A stretch of DNA of 5,865 nt from Roseimaritima sp. (GTDB taxonomy: Bacteria; Planctomycetota; Planctomycetia; Pirellulales; Pirellulaceae), in contig SLFV01000035.1 of assembly GCA_007124075.1 (NCBI GenBank), forward strand, positions 1 through 5,865, written 5' to 3'. Made by a program: the position numbers and the translations under genes. Positions 1 through 5,865 of the stretch are shown here, one piece after another (the stretch's first letter is position 1; every line of letters starts with the position of its first letter). The notes under the pieces were generated by a model. The model made no database searches. It worked only from the letters and a program-made list of their open reading frames with translations, and was not told the origin of the DNA.

Positions 1-820
1 ACCCTGCGGCGGAGTTGATCGACCCTAAACTGGTAATCTGAGCTTCAGATTCGGATTCGTGCATCAAAACCAGTTGATCATCCCAGACCTCCAAGCGGAA
101 GCAGCCTTGTTTACCTTCTGCGGCGGCTTGATCAATATCGGGAGGCACCGCAAGTTCGACACGAAAATTAGGGGTGCCACTCCAACCGATCCGCAGGTCG
201 ACAATCGCCTGATCGGGCAACCCCAAGTCCGCGACCAGTGAGGCACCCGGGACATTTGTCACTACACCACCGGCCGATTCGGACCAAACTGTCAGATCCT
301 TGCTGTTCCAAGTGGAAAGTGAGCCTGGACCATGATAAATCCGATCGCGACCATCACGCCAGCGAAAAAGGTGGATTACCACGGACCGCGGCAACGTCAG
401 GCGACCGAGGACACTGTTCCGCACCACCATTTGCTGATCGTCTAATTCGACCAGGTCACCATAGACCAGGGAACCATCGGCACATTGAAAACCAAACTGC
501 CCATCCGCCGCGGGAATCGGGTGAGTCTGCGGAAACGATGCCCCAAGAATCGTATCCGCAGCAAACTGGAGTGGCTGGGCAAACGCCCGGTGGTGCCAAT
601 GAATATGCTGCGTGGTCTGTGGCGTATGAGCAACAAACCGGCCCGCAACCATTTGACCATGCCGCAGACGCAATAAACCAGTACCCGAGTGGTCCGCCCC
701 CGCGTCCGACCCCTGTCCGTTAGCAAGCGGTTGCCCTGCCAGCACGACGACCAGCACGGTCTGGGTTACCAGGGTCGCGAAACAACGCGGCTCACGAGCG
801 ATCAGTATCTTCAGCACCAT
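1..820 (-). CDS. Secreted beta-rich protein, N-terminal 273 residues (3' end outside window)
   Basis: The frame from the ATG at 820 stays open with no stop to position 1, so the C-terminus is missing. It begins four bases after the preceding stop; the ribosome site is weak (only AGAA adjacent), suggesting coupling. Residues 14-33 (FATLVTQTVLVVVLAGQPLA) form a signal peptide core, with likely cleavage near LANG. Residues 48-97 and 109-153 look like two related beta units of the pattern L.L.(D/H)G....G.LV, each ending with a (T/V)(I/L)LG-like strand. They are followed by RIYHGPGSLSTW (160-171). Residues 174-270 (VWSESAGGVV..., IGWSGTPNFRVEL, CFRLEVWDDQLVL) resemble a LamG/concanavalin-like beta-sandwich. 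Proteins with this layout are common among planctomycete hypotheticals and are often very long, so this may be only a fraction. An envelope or extracellular location is inferred from the signal. No catalytic residues can be named. Confidence 0.85.
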   Translation of the reverse strand, partial: MVLKILIAREPRCFATLVTQTVLVVVLAGQPLANGQGSDAGADHSGTGLLRLRHGQMVAGRFVAHTPQTTQHIHWHHRAFAQPLQFAADTILGASFPQTHPIPAADGQFGFQCADGSLVYGDLVELDDQQMVVRNSVLGRLTLPRSVVIHLFRWRDGRDRIYHGPGSLSTWNSKDLTVWSESAGGVVTNVPGASLVADLGLPDQAIVDLRIGWSGTPNFRVELAVPPDIDQAAAEGKQGCFRLEVWDDQLVLMHESESEAQITSLGSINSAAG

Positions 821-824
821 TTCT

Positions 825-1982
825 TTACCGCTCGTAAATCGGAAGGAAGCGAAAATTCAATGCCAGCGCCAACAAAGACAGCGACGTGTCCTCGACCGGC
901 CCCAGTTGGCCTTTGAAACGCCCGTCCCCCAACTGCACTTGCTTCAACTGTTCAATCAACCGATCATTCCAACGCCGCCACGCGTCGACATCGCCTTGAA
1001 ACAACGCTTGGGATTGATAGTACCTTGCGTATTCGGGCCAACTGCGTGGCTGCTGCTCCAGGTTGCCGACCAAGTACTGCAGTGTCGCACTGTACTTGGG
1101 CATGTCCTTCCGCCGCGCGACCGCTAACACGAGGCACGCAATCGAGCTGCGGGCCAGCGAATCGCCAAACCCGCCCATGCCTCCCGAATATCCAACCTGA
1201 CCGCCATCGGAGGTCATGCTATTGAAATACGCGATGGCGCGGTCGATGTCTTTGTCAGGAACCTCGATTCCCGCATTCCTGGCCGCGAGCAGGCCCATCA
1301 GCACCGCACCCGAAACCGAGGTGTCAGCGTCTTTCGAGGTGGGGGAATACCGCCAGGCACCAAATTCATTCCCTGCCTGCGCGGTCAGCGCGGCCCGTAC
1401 CGACAGTTCCAACGCCTGCCCCAGGGGCCGCAGTTCCTCTCCCCTCCACTGTCGATCATCTACCGCGCCGTAAGCTTCCGCCAAACACAGCATCGCAAAA
1501 CCGTGGTGATACATACTAGTAGGAAAGTAGCCGGTATCGGCCGGCTGCATACGAAGCAACGCTTGCAAGCCGCGACGGATAGTGCCAGCGTACAGTCCAT
1601 AATTGGGGTCTTCACCGGAGGCCAACATGGCCATGACCGCCATCGCCGTCCCGCCCGCACCTTGATGCGAGGCACTTTCCCACTGTCCTGAATCGGACTG
1701 TGACTGAACCAGATACCGAACGCCACGATCGTACATTTCACGTACATCGCGGGGAATGACTTCCCCGGTTCGCTGACCGGGAAGCTGCGCGTCGACCGGG
1801 TTTGCCCCGACACAAAGACACAAACTGACGAAAAGGCAACGCCCCCAACCGCACCACCAACGCGAGCGAAGAAAACCATTCCCACCAATCCGGCAATCCG
1901 GCTGATTGCTGGAGACCGACCCGGCTGATCTGGTGCGCAGCAAGCATCGAATGCGACAGACCGAAAAAGTCACCTTGAACAA
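825..1982 (-). CDS. Secreted prenyltransferase/squalene-cyclase-like alpha/alpha-toroid repeat protein, TTG start
   Basis: A 385-residue protein of the terpenoid cyclase/prenyltransferase toroid superfamily. Residues 86-101 (RGVRYLVQSQSDSGQW) closely fit the QW motif of squalene cyclases. Degenerate copies follow at about 137-152 (RGLQALLRMQPADTGY), 194-211 (ending FGAWRY), 247-264, and 342-356 (ending DGRF), giving five or six helical hairpins. The cyclase acid DxDDTA is not present; the nearest match is DADTSV (218-223). The Asp/Cys/His zinc set of protein prenyltransferases is not evident, so an enzyme role is doubtful and a binding or scaffold role more likely. The TTG at 1982 is chosen because GAGGAGG sits seven bases upstream and no in-frame ATG occurs before Met84. 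The export signal has an unusually long basic n-region, a core near 49-60 (CLFVSLCLCVGA) and probable cleavage after VDA (63-65). It lies two bases after the preceding stop. Toroid fold confident; function unknown. Confidence 0.92.
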   Translation of the reverse strand: MFKVTFSVCRIRCLLRTRSAGSVSSNQPDCRIGGNGFLRSRWWCGWGRCLFVSLCLCVGANPVDAQLPGQRTGEVIPRDVREMYDRGVRYLVQSQSDSGQWESASHQGAGGTAMAVMAMLASGEDPNYGLYAGTIRRGLQALLRMQPADTGYFPTSMYHHGFAMLCLAEAYGAVDDRQWRGEELRPLGQALELSVRAALTAQAGNEFGAWRYSPTSKDADTSVSGAVLMGLLAARNAGIEVPDKDIDRAIAYFNSMTSDGGQVGYSGGMGGFGDSLARSSIACLVLAVARRKDMPKYSATLQYLVGNLEQQPRSWPEYARYYQSQALFQGDVDAWRRWNDRLIEQLKQVQLGDGRFKGQLGPVEDTSLSLLALALNFRFLPIYER

Positions 1983-1984
1983 AC

Positions 1985-2908
1985 TTAGGCCTCCTCGATT
2001 TTCTGATCAGCCGGAAACGATATTTCCTCCAAATAGCCTTGCTGTTTCAAAAACGCTCCGTACGATGCACCCCGCTTACTCAAGGCTTCAAATGCTTCCC
2101 ATTGGGTATCATCCAGCAGCGGTCGCAGGCGTGATCGATCCAACTGCGAAAAGCGATAACGAATCAAGTAAAGCATGTACTGTTGCGGGACCAAGCGGTT
2201 CGGGGTCCGCTCCGTCATCAGGCTCAGCAGGCTGGTTCGTTGCTGATCGGTCAGGGGAATACTTAACGTCAATTCCAAAATCCCGGATCGGCAAGCCTGC
2301 TGCCATTTTCGTTCGCGTCGTCGCGCTTCCGCCGCCTGCAGTTGTTTCTGTTGGGGTCCCGTCAACTCACTTCGCAGCACTTTTTCAAACAGCGAACCTT
2401 CATTAAACAAACCCGAGGTCAGTCTGCGTTGCACCGGTTGGAGACGTTGAAACAGCGCGTTAATCGATCCGCGGTCATGGCGTGCGGCTTGAAAAAAGTC
2501 ACGTTCCATTTCTACCTGATCAAAAAAACGTTTGATGTCACCTTGCCCGGCCAGTTCCAAGGTTTGCATCTGTCGGGAGCTGGCATCCACCAGTGCTTTG
2601 ATATGAGACAACCGTAACTGCAAAGCCCATGACAAACGCTTGCGCACCGCGTCGGCATTGCCAAGGTTCTGGAACACCCAGGCGTCAAATTGTCCTTCAG
2701 CAATCGCCGGTTGGACATCGTTACGAACCAATCGAATCGCTGCTTCCTTCCCGAACAGCGAACCTGGGAAACAGGTTACCGATAGGATGATGAAGCCAAG
2801 AGCGAAGAACGAAAGAAATAACGGCATTGATCCCCAGCAGCAGCACCTCGATGCGGAGTGACTGACGCGATCGACACCGTTACATACCCCAAACCTCGCG
2901 AATCGCAT
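1985..2908 (-). CDS. Secreted helical protein with LTxxQ-like motifs (hypothetical, paralogue of the preceding gene)
   Basis: A 307-residue protein from the ATG at 2908, four bases after the upstream stop. AGGAG at 2922-2926 is a usable though distant ribosome site. A longer frame back to 3007 would overlap the preceding gene by almost 100 bases and is rejected. The N-terminus has a long n-region with a CCCW cluster (22-25), then a hydrophobic core about 28-52 (MPLFLSFFALGFIILSV), so export or membrane anchoring is likely. The rest is helical and rich in Arg and Gln. Visible elements are GQGDIKRFF (121-129), LFNEGSLFEKVL (167-178), LTGPQ (182-186), LTDQQ (219-223), TER (232-234) and LLDDTQW (264-270). 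The motif spacing matches the preceding gene, so the two are probably diverged duplicates. Similar GDIKRF/GSLF.KVL proteins are familiar among planctomycete hypotheticals, from memory only. It ends in acidic KIEEA, whose codons double as the ribosome site for the next gene. Function unknown. Confidence 0.88.
   Translation of the reverse strand: MRFARFGVCNGVDRVSHSASRCCCWGSMPLFLSFFALGFIILSVTCFPGSLFGKEAAIRLVRNDVQPAIAEGQFDAWVFQNLGNADAVRKRLSWALQLRLSHIKALVDASSRQMQTLELAGQGDIKRFFDQVEMERDFFQAARHDRGSINALFQRLQPVQRRLTSGLFNEGSLFEKVLRSELTGPQQKQLQAAEARRRERKWQQACRSGILELTLSIPLTDQQRTSLLSLMTERTPNRLVPQQYMLYLIRYRFSQLDRSRLRPLLDDTQWEAFEALSKRGASYGAFLKQQGYLEEISFPADQKIEEA
1990..1996 (-). promoter_or_regulatory. Strong Shine-Dalgarno site for the TTG-started toroid gene
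   Basis: The minus strand reads GAGGAGG here, with seven bases to the TTG at 1982. It is the best ribosome site in the window and decides the start of the toroid gene. It lies inside the last Glu-Glu-Ala codons of the preceding gene, so the two are packed as tightly as possible. Confidence 0.8.
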
Positions 2909-2912
2909 GATT

Positions 2913-3752
2913 TTAGAAAGACTCCTGGTCGGCAGCAGGTGGTGTGGAATCATCTGAGGCTTCCCAAAAGACCTCGCTGAAAAGATTGGCTTCATGCCGC
3001 AGTCCAATGATCATGGTTCCGTAGGGGGTCGAACGCAGCAAATCCTGTTGTTGCGGTAAAAGTCGATCAAGGATGACCTCCTTCTTCAGCGGCAGCAAGA
3101 CCTGCGTCCGGTTAGCGCTAAACTGTAACGACGGGAAATGGTTCCAACGCTCTGTAATTTTCGCCTGAATGGATTCATATTGCTGCGGTGAAAGCTGCAA
3201 CAAATCGTCCAGCGACTCCAGGACTTGACCCATCAACGCTACATGCTCGTCACTTTGTCTTGATTCCAACTGCTGGTTGAACTGCTCCGCTTGCCGCTGG
3301 GTCAAATGCGGCAGCGCTGCGTTGGCGATCGTCTGTCGCAGTACCCGTAAAGGATCGGCGATCTCTTCGTCAGCATGGACCTGAAAGGCCCGCCGTACCA
3401 ACAGAAAATTGATTCCACTCCGCTGGGGCAATCTGGCAGAGTCATTGGCGGCCAATTTTATCACCGCCGCCTGCACTGCGGCATTAATCGCTTCCCGTTG
3501 CGAATCGGTCAGTTCACAGCAACGCCTCAGGAAGGCCAATTCCACCTGCACATGTGGTTGGATGCGTTCCAACCCTTGGATCTGACGAACCGGAACCACC
3601 GCGGGCCCGTTGTCCGCCCTGGCAGCCCGCGCCGGCTGCTGGGCAGGGACTGCCAGAACCCCGACGGGGGTGCCCAAAGGTGGTGACAGGAGGGCGAGGA
3701 ACCAAAGCGTGGTGCCCATACCGCCACGCGAGGTACGTTGTCTAGCGATCAT
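2913..3752 (-). CDS. Secreted helical protein with LTxxQ-like motifs (hypothetical, paralogue of the next gene)
   Basis: A 279-residue protein not assigned to a named family. Residues 1-46 form an export signal: basic MIARQRTSRGG, a hydrophobic core about 14-35 (TLWFLALL...GVLAVPA), and possible cleavage after AVPA. The mature part is predicted mostly helical and Gln/Leu-rich. It contains LTxxQ-like elements at 81 (LTDSQ), 150 (LTQRQ), 187 (LSPQQ) and a final LLPQQQ at 231, with TER at 200-202. LTxxQ motifs mark the periplasmic Spy/CpxP group, but this protein is longer and the resemblance is motif-level only. The ATG at 3752 overlaps the upstream stop (ATGA), so it is probably translated by coupling; the upstream ribosome site is weak. 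Met12 at 3719 is a possible alternative start but would lose much of the basic n-region. Two adjacent Cys lie at 78-79. Function unknown; a periplasmic role is inferred from the signal. Confidence 0.9.
   Translation of the reverse strand: MIARQRTSRGGMGTTLWFLALLSPPLGTPVGVLAVPAQQPARAARADNGPAVVPVRQIQGLERIQPHVQVELAFLRRCCELTDSQREAINAAVQAAVIKLAANDSARLPQRSGINFLLVRRAFQVHADEEIADPLRVLRQTIANAALPHLTQRQAEQFNQQLESRQSDEHVALMGQVLESLDDLLQLSPQQYESIQAKITERWNHFPSLQFSANRTQVLLPLKKEVILDRLLPQQQDLLRSTPYGTMIIGLRHEANLFSEVFWEASDDSTPPAADQESF
2922..2926 (-). promoter_or_regulatory. Probable Shine-Dalgarno site for the 307-residue gene
   Basis: The minus strand reads AGGAG, 13 bases before the ATG at 2908, within the final codons (DQESF) of the upstream gene. 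The spacing is longer than ideal. A GGGGA only three bases before the alternative ATG at 2827 is too close to work well, so 2908 is preferred. Confidence 0.5.
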
Positions 3753-5865
3753 TGGACTTTTTCCAACTGATTAAAGTAACGATCCAGACCCTCCCGAAAC
3801 TCCTCGGGGTAGCCCGTCGCCAACTCGCCTGTAACCTGCGAGATCGACTGTTCCGAGCGCTGTTCTTTCGCGTTGACACCTCTACCGACCAATGCCAAAG
3901 CGGTATCACTGGTCGTCCCCGTGCCACCGCCCCCCGGTGCGGATCCCCCCCCACCTCCGCCGCCATCCGGATTAATCCGACTGCTCTGCAGCAACAGTTC
4001 AATCACCTCCGTTTCCGCCGCGATTGCGACCGCGCCCGTTTCACCGTCCGCTAAAATCGTAGTTGCCTGGTCCATCACCGGCAGCACACTGAACAATAAT
4101 TGCAGATCACTGGCGAACCGCTCGCTCCCCTCAGGCAGCATTTCGATTTTCTGAATCACGGCATCCAGCCGTCCCGCAAGCTCCTGCTGCAAGCCCGATA
4201 GCCTTTCGGCCTCCTGCTGATGATCATCGGTTGGAACCGCTGGCTTAGCTTGCTGCGCGACACGCGTTTCCTCGCGCAAGTTGACCTCGGCCTCCAGAAT
4301 TTGCATCACCTCCAACACCACCGATGGGGGTAAACTGTCCTGAGATTTTCCCCCCGGACAACTGCCGCTGGAAGCAGGGTCCACCAGATCCTCAGCCCAC
4401 CGATCCAAGACGTCGGACCAGAATTCGCACTGTGCGACCGAGATCGCTTGCCGCGTCACCAAATCGGTCGCCACCGAGCGCAGACTGCCAACGATGTCTT
4501 GCTGCCGCATTTCGGCCAAAATCAATTTGAACTGATTCAGCCGTCGTCTTTCGAAGTAGGCCTGCATGTCGTCCATGATCAGTGAAATATCGCGAACACT
4601 ATCCTGTTGCCGGTTTTTTAAACCTCCTAGCATCGTCTCCAACGTCTCAGGAACATGGGACTGCCCAAACGTCTGCGATAATTCCGCAGTCAGCCCTCCA
4701 GCGATCAGCGATTGCTCCCGCGAGGCCGCCTTCAGACGCTTGACCAATGTCGACCCTTCCAGGTTGCCTAGAACCTGATTCAGCTCGTCAGCCACCTTTT
4801 CAAACTCCGCCAGCAAGTCCTCTTGCTCATAAACCGCTTGCTCCAGTGCATCATCGGGCGCATCCCCCAATTCATTCTCATCCTCGTCCTGGGCCGCCAC
4901 GCCTCCAACCAGCATCGACTGCGGCAGCCCCAACGACGGTTTGGATGGTTGCTCAGAATCGTCCCCAGATTCTTGCGGTTGGTCGTCCACATCGACCGGC
5001 TGTTGGCTGGATTCGATATCCACCAGCGCCGGGACTGGCGGCGGCATTTCCGCCGGATCGGAATCGCTCGCCCCCTCCGTCTCCGAACCCAAGCCAGCAT
5101 GGTTGGTGGTGCGGACGTTACCCACGGTCGGTCCGGTTGGCTTGGCCGCATCCGTTGGGGCGGTGTCCCCTTTGGAGGTCGTTTGCCGCTGGACCGATTG
5201 TTCCAGCAGGTCGGCGACGCTGGGCATTCGCTGTTCCGCAATCTCCTGCAGAACCTGCAGCATCTCCGCCCAGCGGTCAAGATGCCCGACGCCGATCTCC
5301 GAATTCCGCATCGCCTGTTGCAACAGCGCGTTGCCGGTGCCCGTTAAGTTCGCCAGCCGATCACTGTTGGCTCGTTCCGACTGAGCTTGGCGCTGCAGCA
5401 TTCGCTGCGTCTCAGCCGTCTGTCGCTGCGGAGCCGACATCGCGCGCAATTCCATGTTCGTCTGAAACAACTGTAGCTCGCGATCCCGAACCTCCAGCGC
5501 CTGCCGATGCCAACGACTCAGTTGTTCCGAAATCCACACCGCATGCTGTTCGGGAGTCAGCACAAACACAGTGTACGGGGCCGAATATACCGGCGGGCGG
5601 TTGGGCAAGTAATCCCGGGCCCACGCACGCAGACGAACCGGCTGCGCGGGAATCTCCAACGACTGCGCGGAGAACGTCCCTTGGATCGTCAACGATTCCG
5701 CGTCGGGTGCCCCAGCGGACAATGTTCGACTTCCTTCCAGGGGCGGCAAACCGGAATCCTCGAAACCGCTCCACTGGATACCGACCTGGCTGACGCCAAA
5801 GTCGTCATTGGCTTTGACCAGGAAAGTCAGCAGTTCCGATTCCAGGACAACATTGGTACGAGCCA
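3749..5865 (-). CDS. DUF4175-like large coiled-coil envelope protein, C-terminal 704 residues (5' end outside window)
   Basis: The reading frame is open to the right edge, so the N-terminus is missing; the TTG at 5749 is an internal Leu codon, not the start. Numbering from the first whole visible codon, residues 18-31 (ANDDFGVSQVGIQW) resemble the DD(F/Y)G(V/L) strand motif of DUF4175-like proteins. About residues 75-110 hold ARDYLPNRPPVYSAPY followed by VLTPEQHAVWI. Long Gln/Glu-rich helices, likely coiled coil, fill about 105-225 and 340-575. An acidic low-complexity linker lies near 262-338, and a Gly-rich linker (seven Gly, then four) near 634-649. The tail ends GYPEEFREGLDRYFNQLEK, a PxEFR..(L/V)..YF type ending seen near BatA/MoxR loci. 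No membrane segment is visible, but the missing N-terminus could hold one. Its stop overlaps the next start as ATGA. The family call is from motif recognition only. The biochemical role is unknown; a structural or scaffolding role in the envelope is inference. Confidence 0.85.
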   Translation of the reverse strand, partial: ARTNVVLESELLTFLVKANDDFGVSQVGIQWSGFEDSGLPPLEGSRTLSAGAPDAESLTIQGTFSAQSLEIPAQPVRLRAWARDYLPNRPPVYSAPYTVFVLTPEQHAVWISEQLSRWHRQALEVRDRELQLFQTNMELRAMSAPQRQTAETQRMLQRQAQSERANSDRLANLTGTGNALLQQAMRNSEIGVGHLDRWAEMLQVLQEIAEQRMPSVADLLEQSVQRQTTSKGDTAPTDAAKPTGPTVGNVRTTNHAGLGSETEGASDSDPAEMPPPVPALVDIESSQQPVDVDDQPQESGDDSEQPSKPSLGLPQSMLVGGVAAQDEDENELGDAPDDALEQAVYEQEDLLAEFEKVADELNQVLGNLEGSTLVKRLKAASREQSLIAGGLTAELSQTFGQSHVPETLETMLGGLKNRQQDSVRDISLIMDDMQAYFERRRLNQFKLILAEMRQQDIVGSLRSVATDLVTRQAISVAQCEFWSDVLDRWAEDLVDPASSGSCPGGKSQDSLPPSVVLEVMQILEAEVNLREETRVAQQAKPAVPTDDHQQEAERLSGLQQELAGRLDAVIQKIEMLPEGSERFASDLQLLFSVLPVMDQATTILADGETGAVAIAAETEVIELLLQSSRINPDGGGGGGGSAPGGGGTGTTSDTALALVGRGVNAKEQRSEQSISQVTGELATGYPEEFREGLDRYFNQLEKVQ
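3752..3766 (-). promoter_or_regulatory. Small hairpin ending on the ATGA start/stop junction
   Basis: The minus strand reads TTGGA-AAAAG-TCCAA: a perfect five-base-pair stem with a five-base loop. Its last base is the A of the ATG of the 279-residue gene. It pairs the only weak GGA ribosome-site candidate. A ribosome finishing the upstream gene would open it, which fits coupled translation. The stem is short, so chance is possible. Confidence 0.35.
3914..3970 (-). repeat. Gly-rich linker with G8, G6 and G4 tracts in the coding strand
   Basis: Within the 3' part of the DUF4175-like gene the coding strand holds runs of eight G (3945-3952), six G (3930-3935) and four G, encoding a Gly-rich flexible linker (seven Gly, SAP, four Gly, TGT). 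The frame is intact across it. The runs could slip during replication or transcription, or form a G-quadruplex in the mRNA. Confidence 0.7.

Noticed and set aside
59..723. Plus-strand open frames of 60, 161 and 63 codons and a 94-codon minus frame at 442-726
   Set aside because: All lie across the continuous 273-codon minus-strand gene with signal peptide and operon spacing; they look like shadows.
1460..1888. 142-codon minus-strand frame inside the toroid gene
   Set aside because: It overlaps the toroid gene in another frame and has no domain; the toroid frame has a QW motif and a strong ribosome site.
825..1982. Functional squalene-hopene cyclase or protein prenyltransferase
   Set aside because: It lacks the DxDDTA acid motif and evident zinc ligands, is shorter than cyclases (over 600 residues), and carries an export signal.
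2825..2827. Alternative ATG at 2827 for the 307-residue gene, directly before the hydrophobic core
   Set aside because: The nearest GGGGA is only three bases away and it would leave an 85-base gap unlike the other junctions. It remains possible but less likely.
2909..3007. Longer N-terminus for the 307-residue gene starting at 3007
   Set aside because: It would overlap the preceding gene by almost 100 bases, and the added residues precede an already complete signal sequence. The ATG at 2908 fits the spacing seen at the other junctions.
5747..5749. TTG at 5749 as the start of the large gene
   Set aside because: The frame continues upstream to the edge with the family-like DDFGV motif, so this Leu codon is internal.
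4747..5793. 348-codon plus-strand open frame
   Set aside because: It is antisense to the strongly supported DUF4175-like gene. Its translation is Pro/Ala/Arg-rich low complexity with no recognisable domain, as expected from the complement of Gln/Gly-rich coding DNA.
1..5865. tRNA, rRNA, CRISPR array, insertion sequence or terminator
   Set aside because: Only 10 bases lie outside genes, and no repeat-spacer pattern, inverted terminal repeats or stem plus T-run was seen on either strand by eye.

Overview
The window looks like part of a planctomycete chromosome, probably Pirellulaceae-like. This is inferred from protein style: long envelope proteins, a catalytically empty prenyltransferase/squalene-cyclase-type repeat protein, and a beta-rich secreted protein of the kind common in that phylum. 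No marker gene is present to prove the taxonomy, and no sequence search was possible.

All real genes lie on the minus strand, so transcription runs from position 5865 towards position 1. There are five in order: (A) the C-terminal 704 residues of a large DUF4175-like coiled-coil protein, entering from the right edge (3749-5865); (B) a 279-residue secreted helical protein (2913-3752); (C) a 307-residue secreted helical protein (1985-2908); (D) a 385-residue secreted alpha/alpha-toroid (prenyltransferase/squalene-cyclase-like) protein starting at TTG (825-1982); (E) the first 273 residues of a secreted beta-rich protein that runs off the left edge (1-820). A and B overlap by ATGA. The other gaps are 4, 2 and 4 nt, so only 10 of 5865 bases are noncoding. 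There is no room for an internal terminator, and the genes are almost certainly one transcription unit with translational coupling. The operon promoter and its ends are outside the window.

B, C, D and E each begin with a recognisable export signal. A carries the DDFGV-type motif, long Gln/Glu-rich helices, an acidic linker and a Gly-rich linker typical of planctomycete DUF4175-like proteins. The window therefore reads as a set of cell-envelope proteins rather than a metabolic pathway. From general knowledge of planctomycete genomes, such proteins often lie next to MoxR ATPase / DUF58 / BatA-type VWA genes; those genes are not in this window and the link is inference.

The most notable observation is that B and C appear to be diverged tandem paralogues. 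Both carry LTxxQ-like motifs (as in Spy/CpxP-type periplasmic proteins) at the same spacing: 37 residues between two motifs, then 13 to a shared TER, then 31 or 32 to a final LL..Q motif. No RNA genes, mobile elements, CRISPR arrays or long repeats were seen.
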